Source: Halopenitus salinus
Lineage (GTDB): Archaea; Halobacteriota; Halobacteria; Halobacteriales; Haloferacaceae
Assembly: GCF_042662125.1 (NCBI RefSeq)
Contig: NZ_JBHSXL010000002.1
Coordinates: 124,001 to 188,000, forward strand
DNA length: 64,000 nt
Direction of reading: 5' to 3'
The translations under genes were made by a program, and so were the position numbers. Numbering within the stretch: the stretch's first letter is position 1; each line of letters opens with the position of its first letter. Below, piece by piece: positions 27,781-35,894 of the stretch. Under the pieces are notes generated by a model that searched no databases, was not told the origin of the DNA, and saw nothing but the letters and a program-made list of their open reading frames with translations.

Positions 27781-28470
27781 CTATCCCGAGCTGAATTCGC
27801 CGAGTCCCGATTGCTCGTGTTCGAGCGGTTCGATGATCTTCGGATCGTCGTTGCCGGGATTGTTAACCCGCGTGGAGACCTCGTAGGCCGCTAAATCGTC
27901 TTTTGGATACGGCTGACACAACCGCTTGCGTGCATCTGCCCCGGCGGAGAGCCACTCGGACTCGACGTCTTTCGGAAGGACGACCGGCATTCGATCGTGA
28001 ATCGGCTTCATCAGGTCGTTCGGATCCGTTGTCAGGATCGTTACACACGAGATCGACTCGTCGGCACCGTCCCAGACGTCCCAGAGGCCGGCCATCGCGA
28101 ACGCCGGATCACCCTCGCGGTGAATCCGGAAGGGCTGTTTCGATCCTCCGTTCGTCGATCGCCACTCGTAGAAGCCCGACGAGAGGACGAGACAGGGTCG
28201 AGAATCCCACGCTCGGTCAAAGACGCGTTTCTCGTCTGCGGTTTCCGAACGAGCGTTGATCATCCCCGCTTCGGGCTCGTCGGCCCAGAACGGAATCAGG
28301 CCCCAGTGGTAGGTGTCGATCTCGTCGGAGGCCTCGTTCGTGATGATGTGGAGATCGTCGCCAGGCGCGATGTTGTATCGGGGTGTATACCCGCCGTCCG
28401 CGACGACCTCGGCGTCGAATCGAGCCTCGAGGTCAGCCTGATCGATGAAAAGCGAGTTTCGGCCACACAT
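27781..28470 (-). CDS. HMCES/SRAP-family abasic-site protein (YedK-like)
   Basis: 229 residues from ATG 28470. This start is required because family members use the Cys directly after Met as nucleophile, and MCGRNSLF fits; the frame extends ten codons upstream without function. Other conserved elements: YNIAPGDDL, the glutamate in SSGFYEWR, and the histidine in IHDRMPVVL. These proteins form a thiazolidine crosslink with abasic sites in single-stranded DNA and protect them. Two decayed copies of pieces of this gene lie at 23.6 and 25.3 kb. Confidence 0.95.
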   Translation of the reverse strand: MCGRNSLFIDQADLEARFDAEVVADGGYTPRYNIAPGDDLHIITNEASDEIDTYHWGLIPFWADEPEAGMINARSETADEKRVFDRAWDSRPCLVLSSGFYEWRSTNGGSKQPFRIHREGDPAFAMAGLWDVWDGADESISCVTILTTDPNDLMKPIHDRMPVVLPKDVESEWLSAGADARKRLCQPYPKDDLAAYEVSTRVNNPGNDDPKIIEPLEHEQSGLGEFSSG

Positions 28471-28536
28471 ACATCCGGGTCCGACCGGGAGAGTCTTCAA
28501 CGTATCTGGAAATGTGAACGGCTCTGACTCGTTCGA

Positions 28537-28830
28537 TTAGAGCTCGGTCGGGGGCAGTAGCTCACAGAGAACAGCTACTTGGTCAAAAAGTGCGTCGAAG
28601 AGCCGTTCAGTCGGTCGATATAGCGCGTGGTGTTCATCAACAGAATAAGGCGTTTTCTCATCATCTGTGTGTGAGAGAAATCCGCTTTCAAGGAGTGGAG
28701 CAAGGGCACTTTCCAGTGCAGTTCCGGAACGGCCAGACTCGACTTCGAGTGTGTGTCGAGAGAACTCAGAAAGGAACCGTGTACGAGGCGGTCATTCAAG
28801 AGTTCCCACACCTCATTCCCTCCCGCTATG
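28537..28830 (-). pseudogene. Frameshifted winged-helix regulator remnant
   Basis: One minus frame gives ALAPLLESGFLSHTDDEKTP, then YSVDEHHALYRPTERLFDAL, ending LLPPTEL at 28,537. The upstream part (VWELLNDRLVHGS) is in another frame. The chain looks like the recognition helix, wing and dimerisation helix of a haloarchaeal MarR/ArsR-like regulator. A frameshift near 28,780 and the absence of a start show it is broken. The gap 28,471-28,889 contains nothing else. Confidence 0.45.
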
Positions 28831-28889
28831 TGTGCGCAGTACAGAGCTGAGTTCTAGATGTTATGTGTTGGGCGAAAATACCGCTCGAT

Positions 28890-30013
28890 GGTTCTGTTGA
28901 ATTCCTCAGCGGCTGATACAAACGGCCTGCTGAATAGAGGGCGCGAATCTTTCACGAAGCACTTTGTAGACTTCAATTAGAGGTTGAAGACCCAGCTGGA
29001 TCATTAAATGAATCGCGGGTCAACAAGTGTAATAGATCAAATCGACTCTGGTCAATCTTCTGCCTCTGATTCAATTTCCTTCTCGCCCTTGGCAACCTCT
29101 CTTGCTTCGAGTGCTTCTTCAATCACGACCTGCCGTTGGGCCTCATCGAGGTCCTTGTCAAGCGCGTCCAGTAAACCGTCGAGGAACTCGTCGATGTCTT
29201 GATTGACATTCACCTCGGTGTCCTTGATGACTACTTGCGGTGTGGTTTCTTCAGCAGGATCTTCTGAATCTTTCAGGCGGGCTTTCCGCGCCTCATAGAC
29301 TGCCCACGCTGCCATCGCAAGTTCCAGGATAGTTACCCAATTCTGAGCGACAGCTTGCAGAAAGAATGCTCCAGCAGCTGACTTTTGGACTTCAAACCGG
29401 GCGGGGATATTGCCTTCATCGACAACTCCTTTCAGCCTGTGATAATCGTCCCCAAAGCCTCTGTATTCAAAATCCACCGCATCCGGATCCCAATCATCTT
29501 CGGCACTGTTTGAATATCCGACGAGAGTGATACTAAACCCACCGAGGATGTCTTTCTCAATCTCATTCAATCGATTTCTCTCATCTTCATAGATCCCCAC
29601 TCCACCAACAAGATGTGTCTTTTCTTCAGCTTCTCTGACACCTGCCCATAGAATCTCACCTATTATTTCGTCTCTCTTGTGATGGGCAGAAACAAGCCTT
29701 CGTTCGGGGTGTTCCTTCATCGACTCAACGAATTTGGGATACAAATCAGCTGGCACAACGTGACCGTGTAGATCGGCCTCAGTAGTATTGAGAGAACCTC
29801 TGATACAGGCACAAAGCTGCTTATCCGTAACTCTGTCAAACTCTATGTCATTATCAGGTTGCACGGGTCGTGGACTAAAAGATGTTCCAATCGGTAATAG
29901 TATTTGACCTTTCCATAAGTAGGGGATTATGAAAATCTTGCTGTGGTGAACTGATACTCTGTATTCAGCACGGCTCTAAGAACATATCACTGGTTGAGGA
30001 TTTCAACAGAGCC
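28890..30013. mobile_element. Transposase-less IS6-like element with one passenger gene
   Basis: Left end GGTTCTGTTGAATTCCTC (28890-28907) and right end GAGGATTTCAACAGAGCC (29996-30013) are inverted repeats. Both are flanked by the same 8 bp, CGCTCGAT (28882-28889 and 30014-30021). An inner motif, GCTGAATA-AGRG, is also present in inverted orientation near each end (28928-28941; 29957-29970). The 1124-bp unit contains no transposase, only the 270-codon gene at 29,052-29,864. Ends and duplication length match the larger element at 15,059-18,644, so both were probably moved by the same IS6-type transposase. Confidence 0.8.
29052..29864 (-). CDS. Unknown protein, sole passenger of an IS6-like element
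   Basis: 270 residues from a GTG at 29864. The N-terminal half is a mixed alpha/beta domain (ACIRGSLNTTEADLHGHVVP, RRLVSAHHKRDEIIGEILW, LVGGVGIYEDERNRLNEIEK). One hydrophobic helix follows (NWVTILELAMAAWAVYEA, near 178-195), and then a highly charged C-terminus rich in Glu/Asp/Lys, probably coiled coil. It is not a transposase: no DDE, HUH or recombinase motif is seen. I do not recognise the family. Its mobility as a single passenger suggests a self-sufficient selfish or protective function. Confidence 0.75.
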   Translation of the reverse strand: MQPDNDIEFDRVTDKQLCACIRGSLNTTEADLHGHVVPADLYPKFVESMKEHPERRLVSAHHKRDEIIGEILWAGVREAEEKTHLVGGVGIYEDERNRLNEIEKDILGGFSITLVGYSNSAEDDWDPDAVDFEYRGFGDDYHRLKGVVDEGNIPARFEVQKSAAGAFFLQAVAQNWVTILELAMAAWAVYEARKARLKDSEDPAEETTPQVVIKDTEVNVNQDIDEFLDGLLDALDKDLDEAQRQVVIEEALEAREVAKGEKEIESEAED

Positions 30014-30024
30014 CGCTCGATATA

Positions 30025-30747
30025 CTAAGACTCATTCAAGTCTGAATCCTCACCCTCACCACCCACTTCTTCCTCGCCATTATCCTCGGACTCGTAGCCC
30101 TTCGTCCAGAGATAGTAGGCTATGTACCCTGCGATCGCTGAGACTACAATGAAAGATCCGGCCTTGATCTCGACTATCCGCGAATGGGAAGGGGAGATGA
30201 TGAACAGCAACCCCAGAGACATCTCAGTCAAGCCGACAACGAGTAAGGCGAAAGACCTCCTCAGTCGCGTGGACTTGTCCTCCAAAACACCCCAGTTGCT
30301 GTTGACTGTCTTGGCATAGTTTGTAACTATGATAGAATCATACTCATCAGCCTCTAACTCACTCTTAATCAAGGATTCAGCAGTATCAGTCGAAGGCCCA
30401 AACCCGATCTTGATCCCCAGCATCACAATAATCGCATAGACAAGGGACGCGAACAGGCCGACTATCCCGATCAGGACCGGCGGAGTATCAATCAGGGCGA
30501 TACTAGGCGTCGAATCTGAGGTACGCAGCAGGACAGAGATACCTGTGAGATAGATACCGATGAGTGCGATATTCGCTCTGATAGCCTTCCAGGCCTTATC
30601 CTCGAAGTTTGAGACCGACTGAAACTGGTCGGCCACCATCGACTGATATCTATTCGCTAAATCGCGCTTAGAACTGATTGCCTGTTCTCCTCCTCCAGAG
30701 GCCTCCCCATTCTTTTCCTTCTGCCCCTCCTTTTCACTTCCAGACAT
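30025..30747 (-). CDS. Four-span membrane protein, third gene of an unknown operon
   Basis: 240 residues. After a polar N-terminus (about 1-55) come two spans (AIRANIALIGIYLTGISVLL; VLIGIVGLFASLVYAIIVML), a cytoplasmic loop of about 60 residues, two more spans (SFALLVVGLTEMSLGLLFII; IVVSAIAGYIAYYLW) and an acidic tail. This two-plus-two layout with a soluble loop is reminiscent of SLATT-type membrane effectors in nucleotide-signalling defence systems, but I see no diagnostic motif. Its start is 4 bp from the end of the preceding gene, so the three genes form one transcription unit. It begins 11 bp beyond the mobile element. Confidence 0.75.
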   Translation of the reverse strand: MSGSEKEGQKEKNGEASGGGEQAISSKRDLANRYQSMVADQFQSVSNFEDKAWKAIRANIALIGIYLTGISVLLRTSDSTPSIALIDTPPVLIGIVGLFASLVYAIIVMLGIKIGFGPSTDTAESLIKSELEADEYDSIIVTNYAKTVNSNWGVLEDKSTRLRRSFALLVVGLTEMSLGLLFIISPSHSRIVEIKAGSFIVVSAIAGYIAYYLWTKGYESEDNGEEEVGGEGEDSDLNES

Positions 30748-30751
30748 AGAT

Positions 30752-31903
30752 TCAGTACTCGCCTTTCTCCGGCTCAGTCAGGTCGCTCGTGATAGTAGTC
30801 TGTGTAGAGTCGTCACGGATATCTGACCGAACAGAGGTACCGGTGTCGACAGCGTTTTCGCAGTACCATTCTGCGAAGATGTGAGCTAAGTCAGCCAGAT
30901 CAGATCGACGGGTGACAACGTCTTTGTGATCTCTTCGTTTGTCCTGGAGATTACGGAACTTAACCCGGTACTCGTCGTCAGATACCTGTTCAGCAGCCTC
31001 GACTCCAACGAGATACTCCAGTGTAGACCGGATCCACTCTTCCCGAACTCCGTTGCCAGGGATGTATTTCCGGTTGAGCATCGCATAGAGTTCGTCAACC
31101 GTGACCTTGAACTCGATAATCCGGCGCGGATTCTTACCCTGCCAGATGACCTGTTCGGTGTCATCAAGGCAGTTGAAGAATACGTTGTGCCAGAGGTAAC
31201 AGGCGAAGTAGAGTTCAGAGAGTTCCTTGTTACAGAGGACGCCTGTTGATTTCTTGTCGTCGAAGAATCCAGGCGGTGAATCGATGGTCTCGAAGCCGCC
31301 GTCCCCTATGGAAAGACGAGTGCTGATCTGCTTACGTTCCGGGAGCACGTTGTCTCGGAAGTTCTGATCCACCTTTGACAGTCTTCCAAACTCGTATTTC
31401 GGATTCGTGTTTTGATCGACGTAATCGTAGCTGAGCAGTACCAGATTTGAGTCGAACTGAACCTCTCCCTTGGAGAGGAAGTTCTGGACCCTGTGTTCCG
31501 CCGTCTGAGCATTCTGATTGCTGATGAGCAAGGCGATATCATATTTTTCGGGTATCTCGGTATCTGACCCGTTGACCCGGAACGGATAGCCCTGGTCATA
31601 GCCGGAGATTTCCTCTAAAAATTTCTTCAGATCTTCTTCGTCTCGAGGAAGATTATGCTGGACGTCGAACAGGATACCGTAGTCTTCATCGAAATAGGCT
31701 GTAAAGGTCGGAGTCAGCTCTGACCCGTTGTACTGGATACTTTCCTCTGGAAAGCGATCGAAGGTGAAGTCTCGGAATTCAGAGCTATATTGGTCATCAA
31801 GGAACTCTTCCCAGGCAGAAACGACATCGACGTATCTGTCGTATCTCTCAAATCTATCGAAGGTTTGGTCAACGCACTGTACGAAACTATCTGACTCTGT
31901 CAC
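30752..31903 (-). CDS. Unknown protein, second gene of the three-gene operon
   Basis: 383 residues, soluble and rich in Asp, Phe and Tyr. The N-terminal part contains FTAYFDEDYGILFDVQHNLP and EKYDIALLISNQNAQTAEHR, which look like an alternating strand/helix fold of the restriction-nuclease style, though the expected ExK is not clear. The C-terminal part contains VDELYAMLNRKYIPGNGVRE, RSTLEYLVGVEAAEQV and VKFRNLQDKRRD, which could be a winged-helix domain. I do not recognise the family. It is 6 bp from the upstream and 4 bp from the downstream gene. Confidence 0.75.
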   Translation of the reverse strand: MTESDSFVQCVDQTFDRFERYDRYVDVVSAWEEFLDDQYSSEFRDFTFDRFPEESIQYNGSELTPTFTAYFDEDYGILFDVQHNLPRDEEDLKKFLEEISGYDQGYPFRVNGSDTEIPEKYDIALLISNQNAQTAEHRVQNFLSKGEVQFDSNLVLLSYDYVDQNTNPKYEFGRLSKVDQNFRDNVLPERKQISTRLSIGDGGFETIDSPPGFFDDKKSTGVLCNKELSELYFACYLWHNVFFNCLDDTEQVIWQGKNPRRIIEFKVTVDELYAMLNRKYIPGNGVREEWIRSTLEYLVGVEAAEQVSDDEYRVKFRNLQDKRRDHKDVVTRRSDLADLAHIFAEWYCENAVDTGTSVRSDIRDDSTQTTITSDLTEPEKGEY

Positions 31904-31909
31904 GGGTGG

Positions 31910-33016
31910 TTATGCTGCTGAGAAGTAGTCGTCGAAATCGCGTTCCTGCTCCTCCTCGGCTTTGACTTCCCCCTCAAGGAATCCTTTGTTAATTTGGTCG
32001 CAGATCCTGCTCAGTGACTTTTTCGAGGCGTTGAATCCGGGGATGATCGAGATATCGCTGTCCGATGTGAGGTAAACATCGACGCTGGTTCCGTCGTCGA
32101 AGTCGAGAACAGATGCGTGCATATACGGATTGTCGTGGTAGACAGTAACAGAGGTGCGTTTTATCCCCTTTAGTGCCTTTATCAGCCGTTTGTTCTCCTC
32201 GACACCAGTTATCGAGCCTTCTTCGTACTGGATTTTGATTGGGTCTGTATCTCGAGATCCGTACTCTCTGTCACGGTCCTGGAAGAGCTCTCCTTTGTCA
32301 GAGATGAAGGAGGCTAAGCTGTTCAACAAGACGTTGAAGTAGAGGTCGCTGGAGCCTCGGATGTAACGAGTTGCTCCGTTACGGGACACGAAGAACTGGA
32401 ATGCCGTACCCGTATTGTGAACGGTGAGTTCGATTTTGTCGACGTAGAGATCATTGGTTGAGGCCTCGTTGAAGACTTCGTAGTATGGCTTGTCCTCGTG
32501 GTATTCGATTTGCGTGTCCTCTCCGGTCGACTTGAGAACGGCTTTTTTCACCACGAGATTGCCGTTCACACGGTTATCGAAGTTCTGGATAAGGCGGCGG
32601 AGATCTTCGCTGGACAGGAAAGATCCAGTAATCTCCGAAGGGAGAGTCTCGATGTAACGGGTGAGCGCTTTGTCGAAGAAATCCTTGTCAGAGACCGTGA
32701 AAATGGTGTATAGTTTCTCCTCGGAGTGACTTACGATGAAGAAGTTATCCTTGAACTGCCGGGAGCCTCCTTCGTACGACTCGCCTTCGATCTCTCTGAT
32801 CAGGCGACCGCTCGTGAAGACCTCTTGATCCTTGACTGAAACACTGTATTCCTCTAATGGGTATTTGTCGAAGATCTCTTTCGGAGTACGCTCCGAGATA
32901 ACAGTTAAGGCCCGGACAGGTTCTTCGCGGTCCTCTATAAGCTCCTCAATGTATGCACGGAAGGAAGTCTCCGTCTCGTGTTCCGCGAAATCGTAAAGAG
33001 TGCCTGTCCGTTCCAT
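31910..33016 (-). CDS. Unknown protein, first gene of the three-gene operon
   Basis: 368 residues, soluble, no signal peptide. The N-terminal 150 residues include a strand-rich segment (DNFFIVSHSEEKLYTIFTVS) followed by FFDKALTRYIETLP. The C-terminal part has TSVTVYHDNPYMHASVLDFD and SVDVYLTSDSDISIIPGFNA and ends in an acidic tail. No Walker, HTH or nuclease motif is evident. A related style of protein (large sensor of unknown fold beside a nuclease-like protein and a membrane protein) occurs in several haloarchaeal defence clusters; this is context, not homology. Confidence 0.75.
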   Translation of the reverse strand: MERTGTLYDFAEHETETSFRAYIEELIEDREEPVRALTVISERTPKEIFDKYPLEEYSVSVKDQEVFTSGRLIREIEGESYEGGSRQFKDNFFIVSHSEEKLYTIFTVSDKDFFDKALTRYIETLPSEITGSFLSSEDLRRLIQNFDNRVNGNLVVKKAVLKSTGEDTQIEYHEDKPYYEVFNEASTNDLYVDKIELTVHNTGTAFQFFVSRNGATRYIRGSSDLYFNVLLNSLASFISDKGELFQDRDREYGSRDTDPIKIQYEEGSITGVEENKRLIKALKGIKRTSVTVYHDNPYMHASVLDFDDGTSVDVYLTSDSDISIIPGFNASKKSLSRICDQINKGFLEGEVKAEEEQERDFDDYFSAA

Positions 33017-33301
33017 TTTTCAGTGTGTGTTTTGTCAGGGATACGTTTACAGGTCCGAGTCTTTTTCCAGCCTGATTATTATTCTTTTCCTTGAGTCTCA
33101 CTCTTGCCTCTGGCGATAGCGACTCCTCCCTACTCTATGCTACACACTAACACGACTTATAAGCTGGCAAAGCACAGTAATAGTGTATCATAGACCGGTT
33201 GCCACACGCGACAGCTGACCCCCGAATCACTCAATATAAAGAGACTGAGCAAACGGACCATTTCTGATGCTCCTGAAAACAACCACCGTGTAAACAGTTC
33301 T

Positions 33302-33406
33302 ATGGCACCCCAACCGCGTACAGCAACTCAGGACGTGAGCGCGTCGATCAGCGAACAATTCGTTGAGCGCAGTACGATGGGCGCGTTCAATACTCGTCGA
33401 GTTTGA
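33302..33406 (+). CDS. Possible 34-residue protein or N-terminal gene stub
   Basis: ATG at 33302 to TGA at 33406 encodes MAPQPRTATQDVSASISEQF followed by 14 more residues. A TATA-like CAATATAAAG lies about 65 bp upstream. Its end overlaps antisense the end of the broken frame at 33,387-33,662. It may be a truncated gene. The rest of 33,017-33,386 shows an AT-rich promoter-like stretch and no gene. Confidence 0.3.
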   Translation: MAPQPRTATQDVSASISEQFVERSTMGAFNTRRV

Positions 33407-33662
33407 CGTATGTTCGAACGAAGGGGGAAAGCTCGTTCAAGGAACCAGTAGCATGGACGATTCCAAGGTCGTTGAGTGCATGTTGGTCTTTGGTGTCCAG
33501 AGACTCGCCAAGGGGGTGGAGAACTGTTTGAAGCACATCGTGGTACCGTGAAGTAAGGAATTCCCGGGCAACGACGTGGACATTTGCGATATTTCAAGTT
33601 GAGTGGATTGACTCGTGGTGATCGGGGTTTCGGTGGTCGACGTGGGTTCGTGGGTAGCTCAT
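33387..33662 (-). pseudogene. Small gene interrupted by one in-frame TGA
   Basis: From ATG at 33662 the frame reads MSYPRTHVDHRNPDHHESIH, meets TGA after 22 codons, then continues in the same frame as IANVHVVAREFLTSRYHDVL, QTVLHPLGESLDTKDQHALN and onward to a stop at 33,387. Without the TGA it would be a 91-residue protein. A nonsense mutation is the simplest reading. The family is not recognised. Confidence 0.45.
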
Positions 33663-33736
33663 AGTGCACCTCTTCCAACGTGGCGTTGAGCATTAACATT
33701 CCGAGCAGTCAGACTCGAGACTGCAGCTGTGTAGGT

Positions 33737-33778
33737 TTAACCAACACGCCGCCGGCAATACGGCCGGATGTTGGTTAA
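33737..33778. repeat. Palindrome copy 1: TTAACCAACA, 22 nt, TGTTGGTTAA
   Basis: Perfect 10-bp inverted arms with a 22-nt spacer, which itself contains a GC-rich dyad. It lies about 160 bp upstream of the RecA-like gene. The same arms with 22 and 23 nt spacers recur at 39,366 and 41,144. It may be an operator, a partition-type site or a recombination site of the polymerase module. Confidence 0.85.
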
Positions 33779-33879
33779 CACGAAGAACACGGGATTCAGG
33801 AACTATTCTCGGAAACAGGATCCAAACAGAGGCTACCCGGGACTGTGCCGGGATTGGAGGGAATCAAGTCGAATTCCCT

Positions 33880-33911
33880 GAAACGCGGAAGCGACACGCC
33901 GCGGCTTATCG
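33880..33911 (+). promoter_or_regulatory. Promoter box shared with the DNA polymerase gene, copy 1
   Basis: A 32-bp block containing CGACACGCC and the TATA-like GCTTATCG matches 37,146-37,177 at 26 of 32 positions. The TATA-like part ends 24 bp before the ATG at 33935, which predicts a leaderless mRNA. The identical placement before the polymerase gene suggests shared regulation. Confidence 0.7.
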
Positions 33912-33934
33912 AGAAAGTGGACCTCTAGTCGAGT

Positions 33935-34879
33935 ATGGGAGAACACTCAACGTCGAACCGATTGGCGGTGGACCAGCCGACACGGGGAGCCGACCGCAAT
34001 CGGTCCCTCGCTGACCAGGCCGATCCGGCTACGGACGGGATGTTGTTGCCGTCACTCGGCGACGGCATCACGCTGCTCGACGTCGAGGGAGGCCGCGGCG
34101 TCCCAATCCTGCAGTCGCTCGTGCTCGACCATCTCCTCCTGCACGACGGGCCCGCCTTCTGGGTCGACGCAAATGGTCACGCGACGACGACGACACTCGC
34201 TCAGATCGCGCCCAGTCAACGGTTGCTCAACCGAATCCACGTGGCACGCGGATTCACCGCCTACCAGCACTACGGCGCCGTCTGTGATCTCCCGTCAGCG
34301 GTGAACAAGTCGATCCAGATGTCCACCGCCGATTCAGGGACGGCCGGTCGAGGGGCACCAGGTCACGACGAGGACACGTCGCCCCACACGCCCGCCCTCA
34401 TCGTCGCACCGGCCGTCGACGCCCAGTACCGCGCCGACGATACCCTCGGCGAGGCCCACGCGAAAATCCTTCAGGCTCGAACTCTCGCCCGGTTGGCGAC
34501 CTACGCCGAGGGGTACGACATCCCGGTGCTCATTACGCGAAACGAACGAAACGAATTCACCGAGCCGGTCGCGACGGTCGCCGACCACCATCTGGAGTGC
34601 GAGCAAACTCGGATAGGCCCACGGGTCGTCGGCGAGGACTTCGAGACGCTCGTCTATCCCGTCGACGACGGCGCGTACTACCAGACGACGTTCGCGTACT
34701 GGCGGCAGCTGCTCGCGGCACGCGCCACGCAGGTCGGCGTGGAACCGAGGACGCCGGCGCCATCGACGCCGACCCCAGAGGGTGTCGGCACGGGGGTCAC
34801 CGCTGACGGTGAGACGGTGGCGGCCACCGCGGACCCCTTGCTCGATGCGTGGACCGCAACTGGGGCAGGAGGACGATAG
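33935..34879 (+). CDS. Degenerate RecA/RadA-like protein of the polymerase module
   Basis: 314 residues. The layout follows a RecA-type core (GDGITLLDVEGGRGVPILQS at the P-loop position, TPALIVAPAVDAQYRADDTL at the Walker B position, YDIPVLITRNERNEF later). However, the P-loop lacks the Lys-Ser/Thr and the Walker B lacks a clean acidic run, so it probably does not hydrolyse ATP. The Ala/Thr/Pro-rich C-terminus looks disordered. It is followed after 2 bp by a small coiled-coil gene and then an exonuclease. Role inferred: recombination or polymerase accessory factor. Confidence 0.6.
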   Translation: MGEHSTSNRLAVDQPTRGADRNRSLADQADPATDGMLLPSLGDGITLLDVEGGRGVPILQSLVLDHLLLHDGPAFWVDANGHATTTTLAQIAPSQRLLNRIHVARGFTAYQHYGAVCDLPSAVNKSIQMSTADSGTAGRGAPGHDEDTSPHTPALIVAPAVDAQYRADDTLGEAHAKILQARTLARLATYAEGYDIPVLITRNERNEFTEPVATVADHHLECEQTRIGPRVVGEDFETLVYPVDDGAYYQTTFAYWRQLLAARATQVGVEPRTPAPSTPTPEGVGTGVTADGETVAATADPLLDAWTATGAGGR

Positions 34880-34881
34880 CG

Positions 34882-35202
34882 ATGGGGCGGACGAACCCAA
34901 CCTACCGAGATGCGCTGCGGGCCATCGAAGAGCGCTGGGCGGAGTTCCGCCGGGCACTGCGGCGTCGCGACCAGCCGCGCTTCGACCGGCTGTTCGAGTA
35001 CGCCCGCGAACACGCCGACGCGAGCGGGCTATTGAACCACCAGAACCCGCTGCTGCCGGCGCTGTTCAGCATCGATCTCGAACAGGAGGCCCGCCTCGAC
35101 GACCACGAGGAACGTCTAGCAGAGCTTGAGCAACAGCTTTCGGAAACCGTGGTCGAACAACAGCAATCGCCTACCGAAGGCACCACTGGAGGATCAAAAT
35201 GA
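34882..35202 (+). CDS. Small coiled-coil protein between RecA-like and exonuclease genes
   Basis: 106 residues from ATG 34882 (MGRTNPTYRD); this start lies 2 bp after the previous stop and is preferred over one 11 codons earlier. The N-terminal half is Arg-rich and helical (EERWAEFRRALRRRDQPRFD), and the C-terminal half is a coiled coil (DDHEERLAELEQQLSETV). Its stop overlaps the exonuclease start (ATGA). Probably an assembly or DNA-binding subunit of the same complex. Confidence 0.75.
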   Translation: MGRTNPTYRDALRAIEERWAEFRRALRRRDQPRFDRLFEYAREHADASGLLNHQNPLLPALFSIDLEQEARLDDHEERLAELEQQLSETVVEQQQSPTEGTTGGSK

Positions 35203-35843
35203 CTCAGTTGACGACAATCGCCTTCGACATCGAAACAACGGGATTTCAGGCCGGTGATGAACTCACAGTAGTTGGGTTTGACTCGGCGGTCTCGTCGCGA
35301 GTGTTTCTCCATACCGGAACGGCACCACAAGCAGACCTCGCGGATCGGCTCAACGACGCCCTCCAGACACCGGTACAGCTCTCACTCCATGACAGCGAAC
35401 AGGGCCTCCTGAACGAACTGGCAACGTTTGTCGCATCGACACTCACTCAACGTGATGCAAAGCTCGTTGCATACAACGGTGAGCGGTGGAACGGAGGATT
35501 CGACCTCCCGTTCCTTCGCACACGGCTCTGTACACACGGCCTCGACTGGCCGTTTGGCACGTTGCCATACGTCGACGTGATGGACGTCTTCGAGACACGC
35601 TTCAATACGAGTGAAGACACGCTGAGTGGCGTATACGACGAACTGATCGGCGCCGGATTGAACGAGCTGGATCCATTCACCGACAGTAGCGAGGCAGTCA
35701 CAGCATGGGAGGAGGGGGCCTACGGGCCACTCATCACTCACAACGTCGCCGATATCCGACGAACTCGAGCGTTGATGGAGCTTGCAGAACGGTATTGCTC
35801 AAAGTCAGATTTCTCTATGAAGTCGCTGGAGCCGATCGCTTGA
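35199..35843 (+). CDS. DEDD-type 3'-5' exonuclease (RNase H-like fold)
   Basis: 214 residues. Exo I is FDIETTGFQ (Asp and Glu near 9-11), Exo II is around VAYNGERWNGGFDLPFLRTR, and Exo III is HNVADIRRT near 185-193 with the final Asp. All four acidic residues of a DEDD nuclease can be placed. It is coupled by ATGA to the small coiled-coil gene. The nearby family B polymerase has lost its own exonuclease motifs, so this protein may provide proofreading in trans. A MutH-like or RNase role cannot be excluded. Confidence 0.85.
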   Translation: MTQLTTIAFDIETTGFQAGDELTVVGFDSAVSSRVFLHTGTAPQADLADRLNDALQTPVQLSLHDSEQGLLNELATFVASTLTQRDAKLVAYNGERWNGGFDLPFLRTRLCTHGLDWPFGTLPYVDVMDVFETRFNTSEDTLSGVYDELIGAGLNELDPFTDSSEAVTAWEEGAYGPLITHNVADIRRTRALMELAERYCSKSDFSMKSLEPIA

Positions 35844-35894
35844 AGAAATCGCGTCTCAGTAGAGATTCGTGGAGGAAAGCACTTGGATTGGTTC

